This document shows, in pieces, positions 12,315 through 22,920 of a stretch of 64,000 bases of DNA. Where the stretch lies: NCBI GenBank assembly GCA_963921795.1, contig OY997645.1, forward strand, positions 18,542,865 through 18,606,864, read 5' to 3'. The DNA is from Nannobrachium achirus. Taxonomy: Eukaryota > Chordata > Actinopteri > Myctophiformes > Myctophidae. The notes beneath the pieces were generated by a model. That model searched no databases, had not been told where the DNA came from, and saw only the letters and a program-made list of their open reading frames with translations. Numbering within the stretch: the stretch's first letter is position 1; each line of letters starts with the position of its first letter. A program made the position numbers and the translations under genes.

Positions 12315-12426
12315 TCTCCCTCCCCTCCCCTCCCCTCCCCTCTCCTCCCCTCCCCTCTCCTCTCCTCTCCTCTCCTCTCCTCTCCTCTCCTCTCCTCTCC
12401 TCTCTCTCTCTCTCCCTCTCCCTCTC
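12315..12426. repeat. (CCCCT)n(CCTCT)n polypyrimidine tract
   Basis: About 110 bp with almost no purines on the + strand, made of CCCCT and then CCTCT pentamers before a CT tail. The mirror symmetry could allow triplex (H-DNA) structure. Confidence 0.95.
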
Positions 12427-12519
12427 TGCTCTCATAATGCCCATTGCAGGTTTCCATCCAACAGTAACATGGCCAGGTGCTGCACTCTCCCACCTCACCC
12501 ATCGCCCTCCTCTCTCAAC

Positions 12520-12940
12520 TAGGGATGGGACGATATGAAAATGTCATATCACGATGATTGTGACAAAAGAAATCACAGTATTATGGCGATAATCAAAATC
12601 CATTATCCTGGGGTGGAAGATTTGCCAAATAATTGCAGATCTACAAGCTCACAGCGCGTCGCAACATTGTGAGCTTGTAGATTGGCTATTTTTTGGCAAA
12701 GACATTTGATAGAGAGTGAGAAAAAGACTATCAAGTACATATATTATAAGTACATTTTACCAATTATTGAGGGTTTAAGTGGTACCGGATACGCAGCTCG
12801 GCAAATAAAAGGTGAATTGATCCCATGCAGTGCATGACGGAGGAAGATATCACGGTCAATTAAATCTCCACAATACGATTACCGTGAGTGTTTTTTTTTT
12901 ATCGCGATAAACGATAATATCGCGTATCGTCCCATCCCTA
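12520..12940. mobile_element. hAT-like element (TAGGGATGGGACGAT family)
   Basis: Ends TAGGGATGGGACGAT and ATCGTCCCATCCCTA are perfect complements and are flanked by a perfect 8-bp duplication CTCTCAAC (12512-12519, 12941-12948). It is 421 bp with subterminal ATATCG-type blocks, no ORF, and a hairpin cassette at 12621-12700. Confidence 0.95.
12621..12700. repeat. GATCTACAAGC palindrome, copy 3
   Basis: The outermost arms are TTTGCCAAA and TTTGGCAAA, unlike any other copy. The core GATCTACAAGCTCACA pairs with TTGTGAGCTTGTAGAT. The centre is GCGCGTCGCAACA. Confidence 0.92.
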
Positions 12941-13198
12941 CTCTCAACATGACCCTCCACATGACACAAACAGTCACATGGAGGTTCACCACAGTGTGAG
13001 CGCAGGGGCGTCAATTGGGTATGGCAGGGGTATGCAGCTGCCATACCCTGGGTCCAGGGGGAAGAATAAAAGTTACTTTTAAATATAAATCCATGAATGT
13101 CTCTTTGTATATCTGTGCTGGTTATTATGTTGTTAAATTACAGTAAAATAACTACAAATGCAAAATTTAACAAAATGGTCACTTTAACAAGGTATTAT

Positions 13199-13999
13199 TG
13201 CGACCGAAGGTCGCATATACTCTGAAGAATCGTGTCGCTTGAGTGTCCTTCCTTCCTTCCTTCCTTCCTTCCTTCCGTATCCTCGTGACCGTCCTTCCGT
13301 ATCCTCTGTGATGTCAGTGTGATGTCAGCGAGTTGTGACATCACTTCCTGTACAAGGGCGGCTACACGAAATGTGGATAACACTATATATGGAGATAGTC
13401 CAGTCCATCATGTCATATGGGACTACCGTCATAGAAAGTAACCATTGTTAGGCCGGAGTCATTGGCTGTCTAAACATGGAGATGTGGATAACACTATATA
13501 TGGAGATAGTCTAGTCCAATATGTCATATGGGACTACGGTCATAGACAGTAGCCATTGTTAATCCGGAGTCAATGGCTGACTGTCTGTACAGGAAGTGAT
13601 GTCACATGACATACTTTTTATGCCCATATATGAGTCCTAACATGGAGATGTGGATAACACTATATATGGAGATAGTCTAGTCCAATATGTCATATGGAAC
13701 TACCGTCATAGACACAGCCATTGACTCCGGCCTAACAATGGCTACTGTCTATGACGGTAGTCCCATTATGACATGATGGACTGGACTATCTCCATATATA
13801 GTGTTCTCCACATTTCCATGTTTAGGCCCCATCGCTCACACCCTCGGTGGGGTTGGCGATAGGGCCTTTCTGTGTGGAGTTTGCATGTTCTCCCTGTGTC
13901 TCCTAGGGTTGATACCCTCACAAAAACATGAACAAACTCCCCCCAGAATGATAACAACTAGAATCGTCAGAGAAACACTGTGGTTGGCCAGATGCTAGT
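13199..13999. mobile_element. Insertion nested in the hAT element (GCGACCGAAGGTCGC family)
   Basis: Absent from the sister element at 63265-63800, whose sequence runs AAGGTATTATGATTATATTC at this point. The insert begins with the palindrome TTGCGACCGAAGGTCGCA, also found at 17245. It then has (CCTT)n at 13247-13276, several CTATATATGGAGATAGTC repeats, and a right part containing GTGTGGAGTTTGCATGTTCT, a phrase I associate with fish interspersed repeats. The superfamily is not determined and the borders are accurate to a few bases. Confidence 0.75.
13371..13823. repeat. Direct and inverted ATGTGGATAACACTATATATGG units
   Basis: Three direct units begin near 13371, 13481 and 13647. A fourth is inverted and ends near 13823. 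The third and fourth form a hairpin with arms of about 85-95 bp around GACTCCGGCCTAAC. Confidence 0.85.
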
Positions 14000-14220
14000 A
14001 ATTATATTCTTCACACTTGTATTCTCCCCATCTTGACAAAATGGTATATTCCCGGGTTCCGTAGGTCAGCTGCACAGGTGCAATTCATTATTGTTAATTG
14101 TGGCTCGTTTAGCTCACTTGAACAATCATTCCAGGCTGCCATATCCAGCCCAAGAAACCGTAGAAAGGGGTGAAAAAATAGAATGTACTTCTTAAAATAA
14201 ATGTATCATGCCTGTTGCTA

Positions 14221-14282
14221 AGGTATGGCAACATGACTGGTGTCTTGCACGCGCACAAAGCACCAGTCATGTTGCCATACCT
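14221..14282. repeat. Subterminal hairpin of the CAGGGGCGTCAATT element
   Basis: AGGTATGGCAACATGACTGG and its complement make 22-bp perfect arms around an 18-base loop. The sister element has the same arms with a much shorter loop (63292-63337). Confidence 0.95.
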
Positions 14283-14627
14283 TAGTTTTGTCTGAACTGA
14301 CGCCACTGTGTGAGCGAGGGTGGATGAGAGACTGTTAAAAAAAAGGAAGGGTAAAAAAAAACAGCCAGAGGTAGCATTACTGCATGGGGAATCACAGATT
14401 TACGTACGTGCTGTGTGCTATTTTTAGGAAGACTTATTTCACGTCTGTTTAATGCGCCTCAGCCAGTGGCCAGTGAATGAACCGCATGGCTGGGCTTTTA
14501 AATAGTTTCTTGCTGGAGCTATGCAAAAATCCATTCATACAGTCAGTGATATATGGTCCTCATTGACATTGCAGTGCTAATGCAGGGGAGTCAACGCCTC
14601 CTCCTCCCCCCACTGTACAACTGCCTG

Positions 14628-14630
<3 letters not shown>

Positions 14631-14688
<58 letters not shown>
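14631..14688. repeat. (TC)n microsatellite
   Basis: Twenty-nine uninterrupted TC units, with a second short CT run at 14706-14717. Confidence 0.97.
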
Positions 14689-14690
<2 letters not shown>

Positions 14691-14799
14691 GCACCTATAC
14701 TAACTCTCTCTCTCTCCTCAGCTCAAACATTTATCTTCTTGGTTTTGTTTGACTATACCGTTTCCTCCTCTGCCTTCCATCATGAAGACCTGTATAAAG

Positions 14800-15203
14800 C
14801 AGGGGTCTTTTCAGGCCAAGGACCCCTTAGTTGAGAGAGAGATGAAGCAGGGACCCTCACAACCTGTTCATGGATTCCATATAGTTTCATTGTTTGGCAG
14901 CACAATCATCAGTGTATTTTGTGTTTTCAGATATTTAACCACTTGAACCGTCAATACTTAATAAACTTGACCTTTCACCCTGTGCTTTTTTCCCCTCTAC
15001 AGCAAACATCTTTGCTGAAAATAGCAGATCTACAGTACAAGCTATACTCTGCTATTTTCGGCTAAAGTTACCAGAATATGGATGCTCGGGTTTAAGTGGT
15101 TAATATAAAAGAAGGAAACAAAGTTTCTATCACACAAAGATTTGGAGGCCCCCCCCCCCTGTCATAACTCTAGGGGTCCCGGACCCCCTGTTGAAGACCA
15201 TTG
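14800..15203. mobile_element. hAT-like element (CAGGGGTCTTTTCAG end)
   Basis: The left end CAGGGGTCTTTTCAG and right end TTGAAGACCATTG are imperfect complements. An 8-bp duplication with one mismatch flanks them (GTATAAAG at 14792-14799, GTATACAG at 15204-15211). GGACCCC blocks lie just inside each end, and a hairpin cassette is at 15011-15066. No ORF. Confidence 0.82.
15011..15066. repeat. GATCTACAAGC palindrome, copy 4 (reduced)
   Basis: Outer arms TTTGCTGAAAATAGCAGA and TCTGCTATTTTCGGCTAAA flank a shortened core (TCTACAGTACAAGCTATAC). The centre is mostly deleted. Confidence 0.8.
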
Positions 15204-15375
15204 GTATACAGCATTTCAGTTACTCCTTTCCATCCCCTCCTCCTGTGCACACCGGACCCCCATTCCCTCCAGTCGTCTCTCTCCTCTTCAGAACTCGAAG
15301 GACACAGCGTTATCAGCAGGTTTCAAAATCATCAGATAAGGAAAATCTCTTGATTGCCTTGGATCATATTGTTCT

Positions 15376-15391
15376 GGGGGGGGGGGGGGGG
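15376..15391. repeat. G16 homopolymer
   Basis: Sixteen consecutive G residues. The sequence after it to 16110 shows no gene. Confidence 0.95.
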
Positions 15392-16110
15392 TGCTGGTGA
15401 TGGAGGGGAGACAAAGACATTAGAGCGATACGTTTCTGTGATCGCTTCATACTTTATAAATATCCAATTAGCCACCACGGAGAGGGGAGGGGGAACACCA
15501 GGGGCCCCGCTTTCCATTCCGCTCCGTTCCGTTCCTTTTCGTTCTATGCCATATAGCGCCCCAGTGATGGGAATTACACAGTAGACAGACACTATTCATC
15601 TGTGAAGAACCACTCTGCATCCAGGGAATTTATTTTTGGTGCTGAAATATGACAGGTATAATTATGGTGGCCATATGGCGTTTCTTTCTTATCTGTGTTT
15701 TGACGGTATAGCGTGGAGGTCATTCCACCGCCTGCGTTTTCATGCCCAAGTTAAACATGTTGTCAAGGCTACGGCATGCAGGATGTGAGAGCCCGGCACT
15801 GAACACTGAATCATTTTCTTGTTCAATTTATTTTTCAACACCTTGGCTACAGCCTATAAGGGACCTTCATTGCTCTCCTAGTCTCTACACAGTAATAACC
15901 TGAGCCTCCGACCTGTAAAGATAAAGGCTGTCCTATCTGCTTCTCATTTGGTCTACTGTACACAGTCCGTGGTTGTGAAAGTGGTCAAAGCAAGTATTTA
16001 CTGGTTTCCTGTGCCAGTCTGGCTTATGCACTGGAGTCAGCTAAAAAAGACCATGCCAAGGATGGTGGTATAGCCTGTAGTATATCCCCACTGTGGCCCG
16101 TGAATGTGTG

Positions 16111-16111
16111 A

Positions 16112-16176
<65 letters not shown>

Positions 16177-16251
16177 TGAAGGAGGGTGGGAGAATAAAAA
16201 ACTAAAGACAGAGAATGAGAATGGAGAAACGACGTGTGAATAGAAGAGGAA

Positions 16252-16291
<40 letters not shown>

Positions 16292-16338
16292 CAGAGACAG
16301 GTACAGTGACAGGTACAGTGACAGGTACAGTGACAGAG
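16111..16338. repeat. (AAAG)16, (GA)18 and a 12-bp minisatellite
   Basis: (AAAG)n occupies 16111-16174, (GA)n 16254-16289, and about three and a half ACAGGTACAGTG units 16296-16338. The antisense Ser/Leu/Phe open frame covering them is artefactual. Confidence 0.95.
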
Positions 16339-17244
16339 ACAGATAGCTCTGTGCCAAAATATTCATCTTGTGGGTCCACAGATCAGTTTAGTGCTAGTTG
16401 AGTCAGGATCCTGGAACCTTCGTTGGAGATGAAACACACAACATAACAGTGGGGTTAGGCAACGAAGCCGACCAGTTCAGTCATGCATAAATGGCAACAA
16501 TCCCCAGGGGGCATCATGTCATGTAGCCTTCATGTAAATTACCTTGTTTTCTAACCTCCTCCTGGCTGCACATGCTCATTCAGCACAACTGACCCTCTCG
16601 TCAATTTACAGACCAACTGTAGCAGCATTAGAGATGGACAAACGGATGTAATAAAAGTGTAATTTATGTCATACTTTCAGGACTCGAGTCGGAGGGAATA
16701 TTGAGTACCGGTTGAACTAGTGCCAAATGGTCCGACCTTCTGCAGTGAACCAATGTACCATCTGTTGTGACGGTCTCATGGCTGACATGGACAACAATTT
16801 ATCTGCGATACTTTATAGTGAATCGTATTAAATGTACCTCTGTACAGAGGAATCTATTTATTTGATGTTCTTCTTTTTCAGTTAGTGCTTCCTAGCAGCC
16901 ACGTGGTGCGGTACAGTGATAAGCTATTTAGTGGGGGCTGGCCCCTCCTGATTAAAGTAAAGTGACAGCATGCATGCTAGGTTGTAATTTGTTTCTTATA
17001 TAAAGCCGCAGTTCCATGTCGAAGCTTATTACATGTCAGGATGTGTCACATGCTGTATTTCAGTGGTAAGTAAACAACAGTTTAATTATTTTAAAGGTTA
17101 TATATCCTGCCCTCTTTCTAGCTGGTGGTGTGTGTACAGTAAAACATATATGAGTATCTGTAGGGATTATGCTGTAGCTACACGCTACAGTATGTCTTTT
17201 TACAATGTAGTGTAGTGGTAAAGCACAGGATGTGTTTGTTTTTG
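16339..17244. other. No gene seen
   Basis: Unique-looking sequence without ORF support, terminal repeats or tandem structure. Confidence 0.5.
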
Positions 17245-17690
17245 TTGCGACCGAAGGTCGCAGTTTACTATGAGAACTGGCACATCGTGTCTGTCCTTCT
17301 CTAACGCCTCAATTTTGTTGATATTGTGACATCACGTGACATCACTTCATCAAAGATCAAACCCTGGACATCCATACATGACTGGATCATCACCTAGATC
17401 TCCATATATGGAGCTGACCTCTACATCTGATTCCCAGATGATGCCTGGTTAGGGCAACCACGCTAATAGAATCCCTTTCCCCGCTTCAATGTCTATAGCT
17501 GACCTCAATGTCTATGGCTGACCTGCCCGTATACTGTATGGAGTTCCCTGATGTCATGGATCTCCATATATGGAGTTGACCAACACTGACATCATCAACT
17601 CTACATCACCCGGATTGGTAGTAAAGCTCCTGTTCTCCCATATATGGCCAAGACAGATGGTGCAACCTCGCTCTTCAGGGTGAGGTCGCT
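17245..17690. mobile_element. Second copy of the GCGACCGAAGGTCGC repeat family
   Basis: Starts with the same 18-bp palindrome TTGCGACCGAAGGTCGCA as the 13199 insertion. It then shares the order: a phrase ATCGTGTC, GTCCTTC, TGTGACATCA blocks and CTCCATATATGG motifs. The right border is uncertain (near GAGGTCGC at about 17690). Confidence 0.6.
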
Positions 17691-17795
17691 TTTCGCCCTT
17701 AGGCATCTTACTAGTAATGTATTAGTATTATTTGAATAGTGTCTCTGTGAATGATATAAACAGAGTTCTTTGTTTTTTGCTGTGTTTTTGCAACA

Positions 17796-17880
17796 CAATT
17801 TACAATTTAGGTATTTAGCAGACGCTCTTAATCCAGAACGACTTACAATAAGCAAGGTCATACGTCAATACATCAACATT
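17796..17880 (+). repeat. Fish interspersed repeat fragment (TTTAGCAGACGCT motif)
   Basis: TATTTAGCAGACGCTCTTAA followed by CCAGAACGACTTACAATAAG matches a phrase (ATTTAGCAGACGCTTTTATC, then CCAGAGCGACTTAC) I recall as widespread in teleost repeats. Assigned from memory, not from a search. Confidence 0.5.
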
Positions 17881-18377
17881 AATACATAAAATGAAATAGT
17901 GATCTAAGAAAAATAAAAGCGTAGGTAGACCAATACATGCATTTAAATGCACACAAATAGCAGTCCAACTCTTTTTTTGTAGAGGCAAAGAGGTTGAATC
18001 AATCTATATTTAGACAGAGCTGCAGGGGGGACAGCATCTCTAAGGATGCTGGGACTTCTAGCTATTTTTTATTCTATTTGGTCATGTCAACGTCTCTGGG
18101 GCCTTTCTCCTGGATTCAAGCGCACCAGCTCCCATATATGTTCCTCCCCTCCCTGATTTGAACATGATTGACTTGCGGGAACTGCAGAGCAGCCATTATC
18201 ATATCATTACCCGTGTGATTGCAAACTGCCGAGTATCTAGCGCAGTTCGCCTCAACTGAGATGGCAAACCCTTTCTCTGGAGACGCTGGTTTAGGCTCAC
18301 CATACCTATCTGGCTAATGTTACATTTACCATGGAGCCAAACCTCATCATGACGTGTCCCATGGCGAAGATGAGTGT

Positions 18378-18454
18378 TTGCGTGCGTGTGTGCAGCATGT
18401 GTGCGTGCCTGCGTGCCTGCATGCATGCGTGCGTATGCATGTGCATGTGCATGA
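18378..18454. repeat. Impure TG/TGCG simple repeat
   Basis: Alternating GTGC, TGCC and ATGC units. Flanking sequence lacks gene signals. Confidence 0.88.
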
Positions 18455-20508
18455 AGATATCCCTTCAGAAAGACCATAGAACTTGAAGTTATTTTATATT
18501 ATAAGTAAATAAAATAACATGATTTATGTACTTCATATTTTCATAAGAATGTTTTAGCTTTCTTTATACATAACTTATCCCCCCCACATCCTCCACTTCC
18601 CCCACCCATACCACCCATGATCTATTCCATCCAACATTCTGCCCTGCATCGTCACAGGCACAACACAGTAATGTTGCAGATGGAAAGCCTAAAAACGACT
18701 TGAATGCTGCTAAAGTTAAAGTTTATTATATTTACATTTCAATTGAGACTGCATGTATTTAAAACAATTAAAACTAATCCATTGTATTTAAAAACAGTTC
18801 AAAACAAATTCATATATTTAAACAGTTAAAAATGAATTAATGAAAAGACACTGAGAAAGTAAAAACAGTATTTACAAGTGTTTTTAAAAGCATATATGAA
18901 AAGCATGTGTATTTGTATTTCCTATTGCATCTGCATTGTATTTACTGTAGTCATTTCTTATTTTCTTTAAAGGTTTTTCACCTTACTTACCTTACAATTT
19001 ACCCACAATACCTACCTGCTACTCACCTGTACCTGTAAACCTACAAAACTAAAGTATCTTTACTTTAGTAAAAGAAGGAAAACGGTGTTGTCATTGTATG
19101 AGTGGAACCCAGTTAAAACCTGCTATGGTCTGTACCAATCCCTTTCAAGCAGGGAAGCTGCACAAATACTAAATAGCTTGACAGTTAGGATTCAAATATT
19201 TGAGCCCAATATTCATTTATCTTGTGGCACACCCACAGTATGTGGACGTGCTCTGCAGGGGACTGCAGTGCTCACATCTATATTACACATATTATCACAT
19301 GTTAGAGTAACACTTCACCAACCTAGCATTCATGTAGTGAGATCTGTGGAGGATTCTGCATTGGATAGGTCTGTGTCTCACACATATAGAGGAGGAGTTT
19401 CTAAACATTTCTTATAAATATAGTTTACTCTAGAATATGGTCCCATTGCTCGTCAGAGAACCTTATGCTCAGGGAAGTCTCACGTTCAGTCCAGAACCTA
19501 CAGGATCAGAGGGGTTTCTAGTCTATAGTCGTATATCATCGCAATAAAACACTTTTGATCTGGGTCAAGGGAGAGAAGGTGGTTTTAAACATTTCCAGGA
19601 GGGCTATTGGGAAAGTAGAGCAATAGTTTCTGCACAATGTCTAATCTGACATTAACAAAAGAGGTCGGGCGTTATGGAGGCCAACTTTCAATGAGAGTTC
19701 TACATAGAAGAATGAAAAACATCTTTCTATAGAGATCATGAAGGCATTAATGCAGTGTCAAAACAAAATGGCTCAAACAGGCCAATGCACTGGGGCCAAG
19801 ACAATGGGGCCATGGAGGCAAAAGTTTGTAAAATTTAAATTCTTATATGGTGTGCATTACAGCAGTTTCTTTTGCTAACGTAAGTGGTGGTTCAGGTCAT
19901 AGAAAGCATGGCATGGAATGGAGCATAGTGAGAATGAAGCATGGAGAGAATTGAGCATGTAGAGAATTCCATAAGAATGCAAGCAGCAGGGAACCCATCA
20001 CTGTCTTTGACCCAGTACAGGAGCTTCAGAATACTGCCAGCCCAATATGTTGTTGAGGAATGCTAGGCCAAATGATTTTCCAGACTATTAAAAACAACCC
20101 TATTACAAAATGTACCATGTACCGTGTACCAATCTTTTTTTAATGTTGAAAATGTTTGACTATTTTAAAGTGGTTACCCCTGAGATAGTCCTAATAATCT
20201 TTCTGTCTACATGGGTTCATTAGTATGTATTAGTCTTTGTCATTGTACGTGTGCGTGGGTGTGTACACATGCGTGTATGTGTCTAGATGTGTGCATTTGC
20301 ATGATGCATGCATGTGTCTGTATGTTTGTACTATGAGTGCCTGAGGGATCCGAAATCTAGAGACCAGAGGTACACAAAACATTAGTTTGGCCACTCCATG
20401 AATGAACGGATCAATTGATTGATTTGTTTAAATGTCTGAATCCCGCTTGCCTGTGGCGTCCTGTGATGCCCACAGCGTGATTAACAGATACCCACTGCTA
20501 AGCCAGGC

Positions 20509-20510
<2 letters not shown>
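18455..20510. other. No gene seen
   Basis: AT-rich, with ATTTAAAACA-type short repetitions at 18740-18900 and a weak GT/ATG tract at 20244-20330. The 110-codon frame at 19085 has no recognisable domain. Confidence 0.5.
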
Positions 20511-20598
<88 letters not shown>

Positions 20599-20660
20599 CA
20601 TGCGAGTGTGCGTGCGTGCGAGAGCGTGCACGTGTGCTGCTCGCACGCGTGCTACTCGCA
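20511..20660. repeat. (TG)n microsatellite with CG-rich tail
   Basis: Forty-two TG units to 20594, followed by TGCG variants and two GCTACTCGCACGC-like units. Confidence 0.96.
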
Positions 20661-22238
20661 CGCGGTATTGCTATACTTATTGGGCCACATGTAGAAGCCA
20701 GAGGTATGCCAGAAGTATATGTTAGAGTTCATGTGGGAATCCATTATACATGTGGGAAAAGCTAAATGTTTTCGGCAGTGAGTCGGCGTGGGCTGAGAAA
20801 CGGAACAAGAAGGGATGAGACGAGCAAGCGTGCCTCGTACTTTACCCCAGCTGGGGCTCGGAAACAACCTATGTCATGTTGTAGTCATCAGACGGACTAC
20901 ACTGTGGCCGGAACTACCAATCTGGAAACTGTTTTAACCCAAAATAATTCCCTGCACTCAAGTGCATAATTTTAGGGCCTACCCTAAAAACCTTGATGCG
21001 TTTGGCTTATTTTTTGAAAGGTTTGTTTGGTATATTCATCTTTCAGTCCAACTCGTAGCGACTGGCAAGACTACACTTCTCGAGCATTTAAATAGGGATT
21101 GGGCAAACAAATGGGAGACCAAAACAAAGAGACGCCGCTTCTTCTGCCTGTTGTTACTTTAGGCCATGCCTAGACCAGATCACATGGCCTGTTTAAAACG
21201 AATACCAGGCTTTCCTTTCGTGGAAAGCCTGCACGAGGTTAGGTCTGAAACAGACCCGGCCTGGAATCCTGTGCCGGAAAGCGAGTGCTCCTTCTTCCAC
21301 TTTTCCAATATGTACTCGTTTCCCACATGAACTGTAGAGCTTTAGAAACTGACCTTGTGAGGACTGTTTTCCTGGACCCTGCAAGAAGAAAAAAATATAG
21401 ATGGTTACTAAAGCTTACGGTTGCAATTTGGAAAGAATTCAGATTTGTGCCATGCAGCGGTATTTATGGTTTATGTTTACGCATTGGTTTTGGATTTGTG
21501 GTTAGAGATTAAAGAATCAATCTATCCCTTCTTGTGCCTATCCTGGACAAGTTCGGGATTTTTTCAATCCAATACAATGTTTTTTTTTGCTATTTTACTT
21601 ACCCTGAGCTGCTTGTAGAGATGTGGGTGGTCCTGGCTCGTCCTACGCTTTCCAACAAGTGATTCTAGATGGTCCGACGATTTATTCCATTGAAAATGGT
21701 TTAGAATAAAGTTTAGAGCCCCCCCAAAAAAACTCAATCTATACTGTCGGCGGCGCAACGTATTCCGGGGTGCCTATCCCGATCTAGTCCGGGATATTTA
21801 ATAAAATGAATGAATTAATTGGAGGCCTCAACGAAGCCCCGGTCTAATTTTCCATCCATGCCCCGGGCCGCGATTCTGTTTACATCGGCCCGTAATCGGG
21901 TAACGCCGCCGCACCGCACCGCCGACTCCAATACAAACTCACATCTTTAGAGACCTTTTTCTCTGAACTGTGTTCCCAGGGCAGCGACAACGTTTTTTTG
22001 CGGCTAAATAGCTTCAGATCGGGCTTCTAAAAAATAAAGAAGCTAATAGCTAACTGTTAGCTCACTTCCTCCGGTCTTCGTTCATAACAGTGTTTGCAGT
22101 GAAAGCCCAAGCCACTACTGCCTGTGTAGACGGAAGTTAGAGCGAAGGCCTATGCAGAAATGTCTGGCACTAGAGCGGCACCTTGTGGCCCCTGGCAGTA
22201 AGTGGGTTAACAGGTAAATTATTCTGTCAGATGGAGCT
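20661..22238. other. No supported gene; mixed GC-rich repeat-like sequence
   Basis: GC-rich at about 21760-21920 (GCCCCGGGCCGCG, GCACCGCACCGCCG). Small frames have no domains. Phrases here may be older dispersed repeats, but I could not define ends. Confidence 0.4.
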
Positions 22239-22300
22239 TTAAAGGACAACTTTTTTTTTTTACAACAAGGGTTCATATTTTAGATTGTAATGAGATAAAA
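22239..22300 (+). mobile_element. Partial end of the AAAGGACAACTTT element
   Basis: TTTAAAGGACAACTTT, a T run, and ACAACAAGGGTTCATATTTT match the left end of the foldback element at 50568-51031. No inverted right end was found nearby, so it is a fragment or a divergent longer member. Confidence 0.65.
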
Positions 22301-22784
22301 CATAAGATGAGTGTTTAAAATGTCGGAGCCTCCCGAAATACAGCACACGAAGAAGAACACAGCCGGCTGGTATCAGCTTAGTTGACCCCTCCCCCCGCAA
22401 ATTTATCATCAAGTTTAACATAAATGGGACCATATTTGCTCAAAACGCATATCATGGTGATTGAAAGGGAGTTTTTCACTAGCGACAGGAACCATAAAGT
22501 ATTTATGACAACGTTTATTAAGGTTAGAAAATCAAAGGGGAAAACGAATGGGGTCTAATGTAGACAAATTCTTTTTGGTACCTCGTGGGGGGAAAACAGC
22601 GCAACTAGTGGCCAAACATAGGAAGTTTTAGTTCCGTATTGGATTCGTTTTAAATCGGCGGAACTATGCCCCTGGTTTGAATGCATTGGAGCAAGTGTAT
22701 GTCTTCTTACATTTAGATATGTATGTATTAAAATCCAATCCTAAAAACATTGCTGTCCTCACAAGTATAGTAATGCCGACATAC

Positions 22785-22787
<3 letters not shown>

Positions 22788-22844
<57 letters not shown>

Positions 22845-22862
22845 TGTGTGCGTGGGTGTGTG

Positions 22863-22910
<48 letters not shown>

Positions 22911-22920
22911 TGTGTGTGTG
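22788..22920. repeat. (GT)n-(TGCG)n microsatellite
   Basis: Pure GT to about 22840, mixed GGGTGTGTG, then nine or so TGCG tetramers and a GT end. Confidence 0.96.

Larger units (their letters stand above)
13003..14308. mobile_element. hAT-like element (CAGGGGCGTCAATT family) carrying an insertion
   Basis: The left end CAGGGGCGTCAATT and right end AACTGACGCCACTG are imperfect complements, flanked by a perfect 8-bp duplication TGTGAGCG (12995-13002, 14309-14316). A reversed copy of the same element, about 536 bp, lies at 63265-63800. Comparing them shows about 0.8 kb extra here at about 13199-13999. Subterminal hairpins occur near both ends (GGGTATGGCA/TGCCATACCC, and 14221-14282). Confidence 0.93.

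Noticed and set aside
16041..16379. 112-codon Ser/Leu/Phe-rich minus-strand frame
   Set aside because: Created by (AAAG)n, (GA)n and a 12-bp minisatellite; low complexity, no domain.
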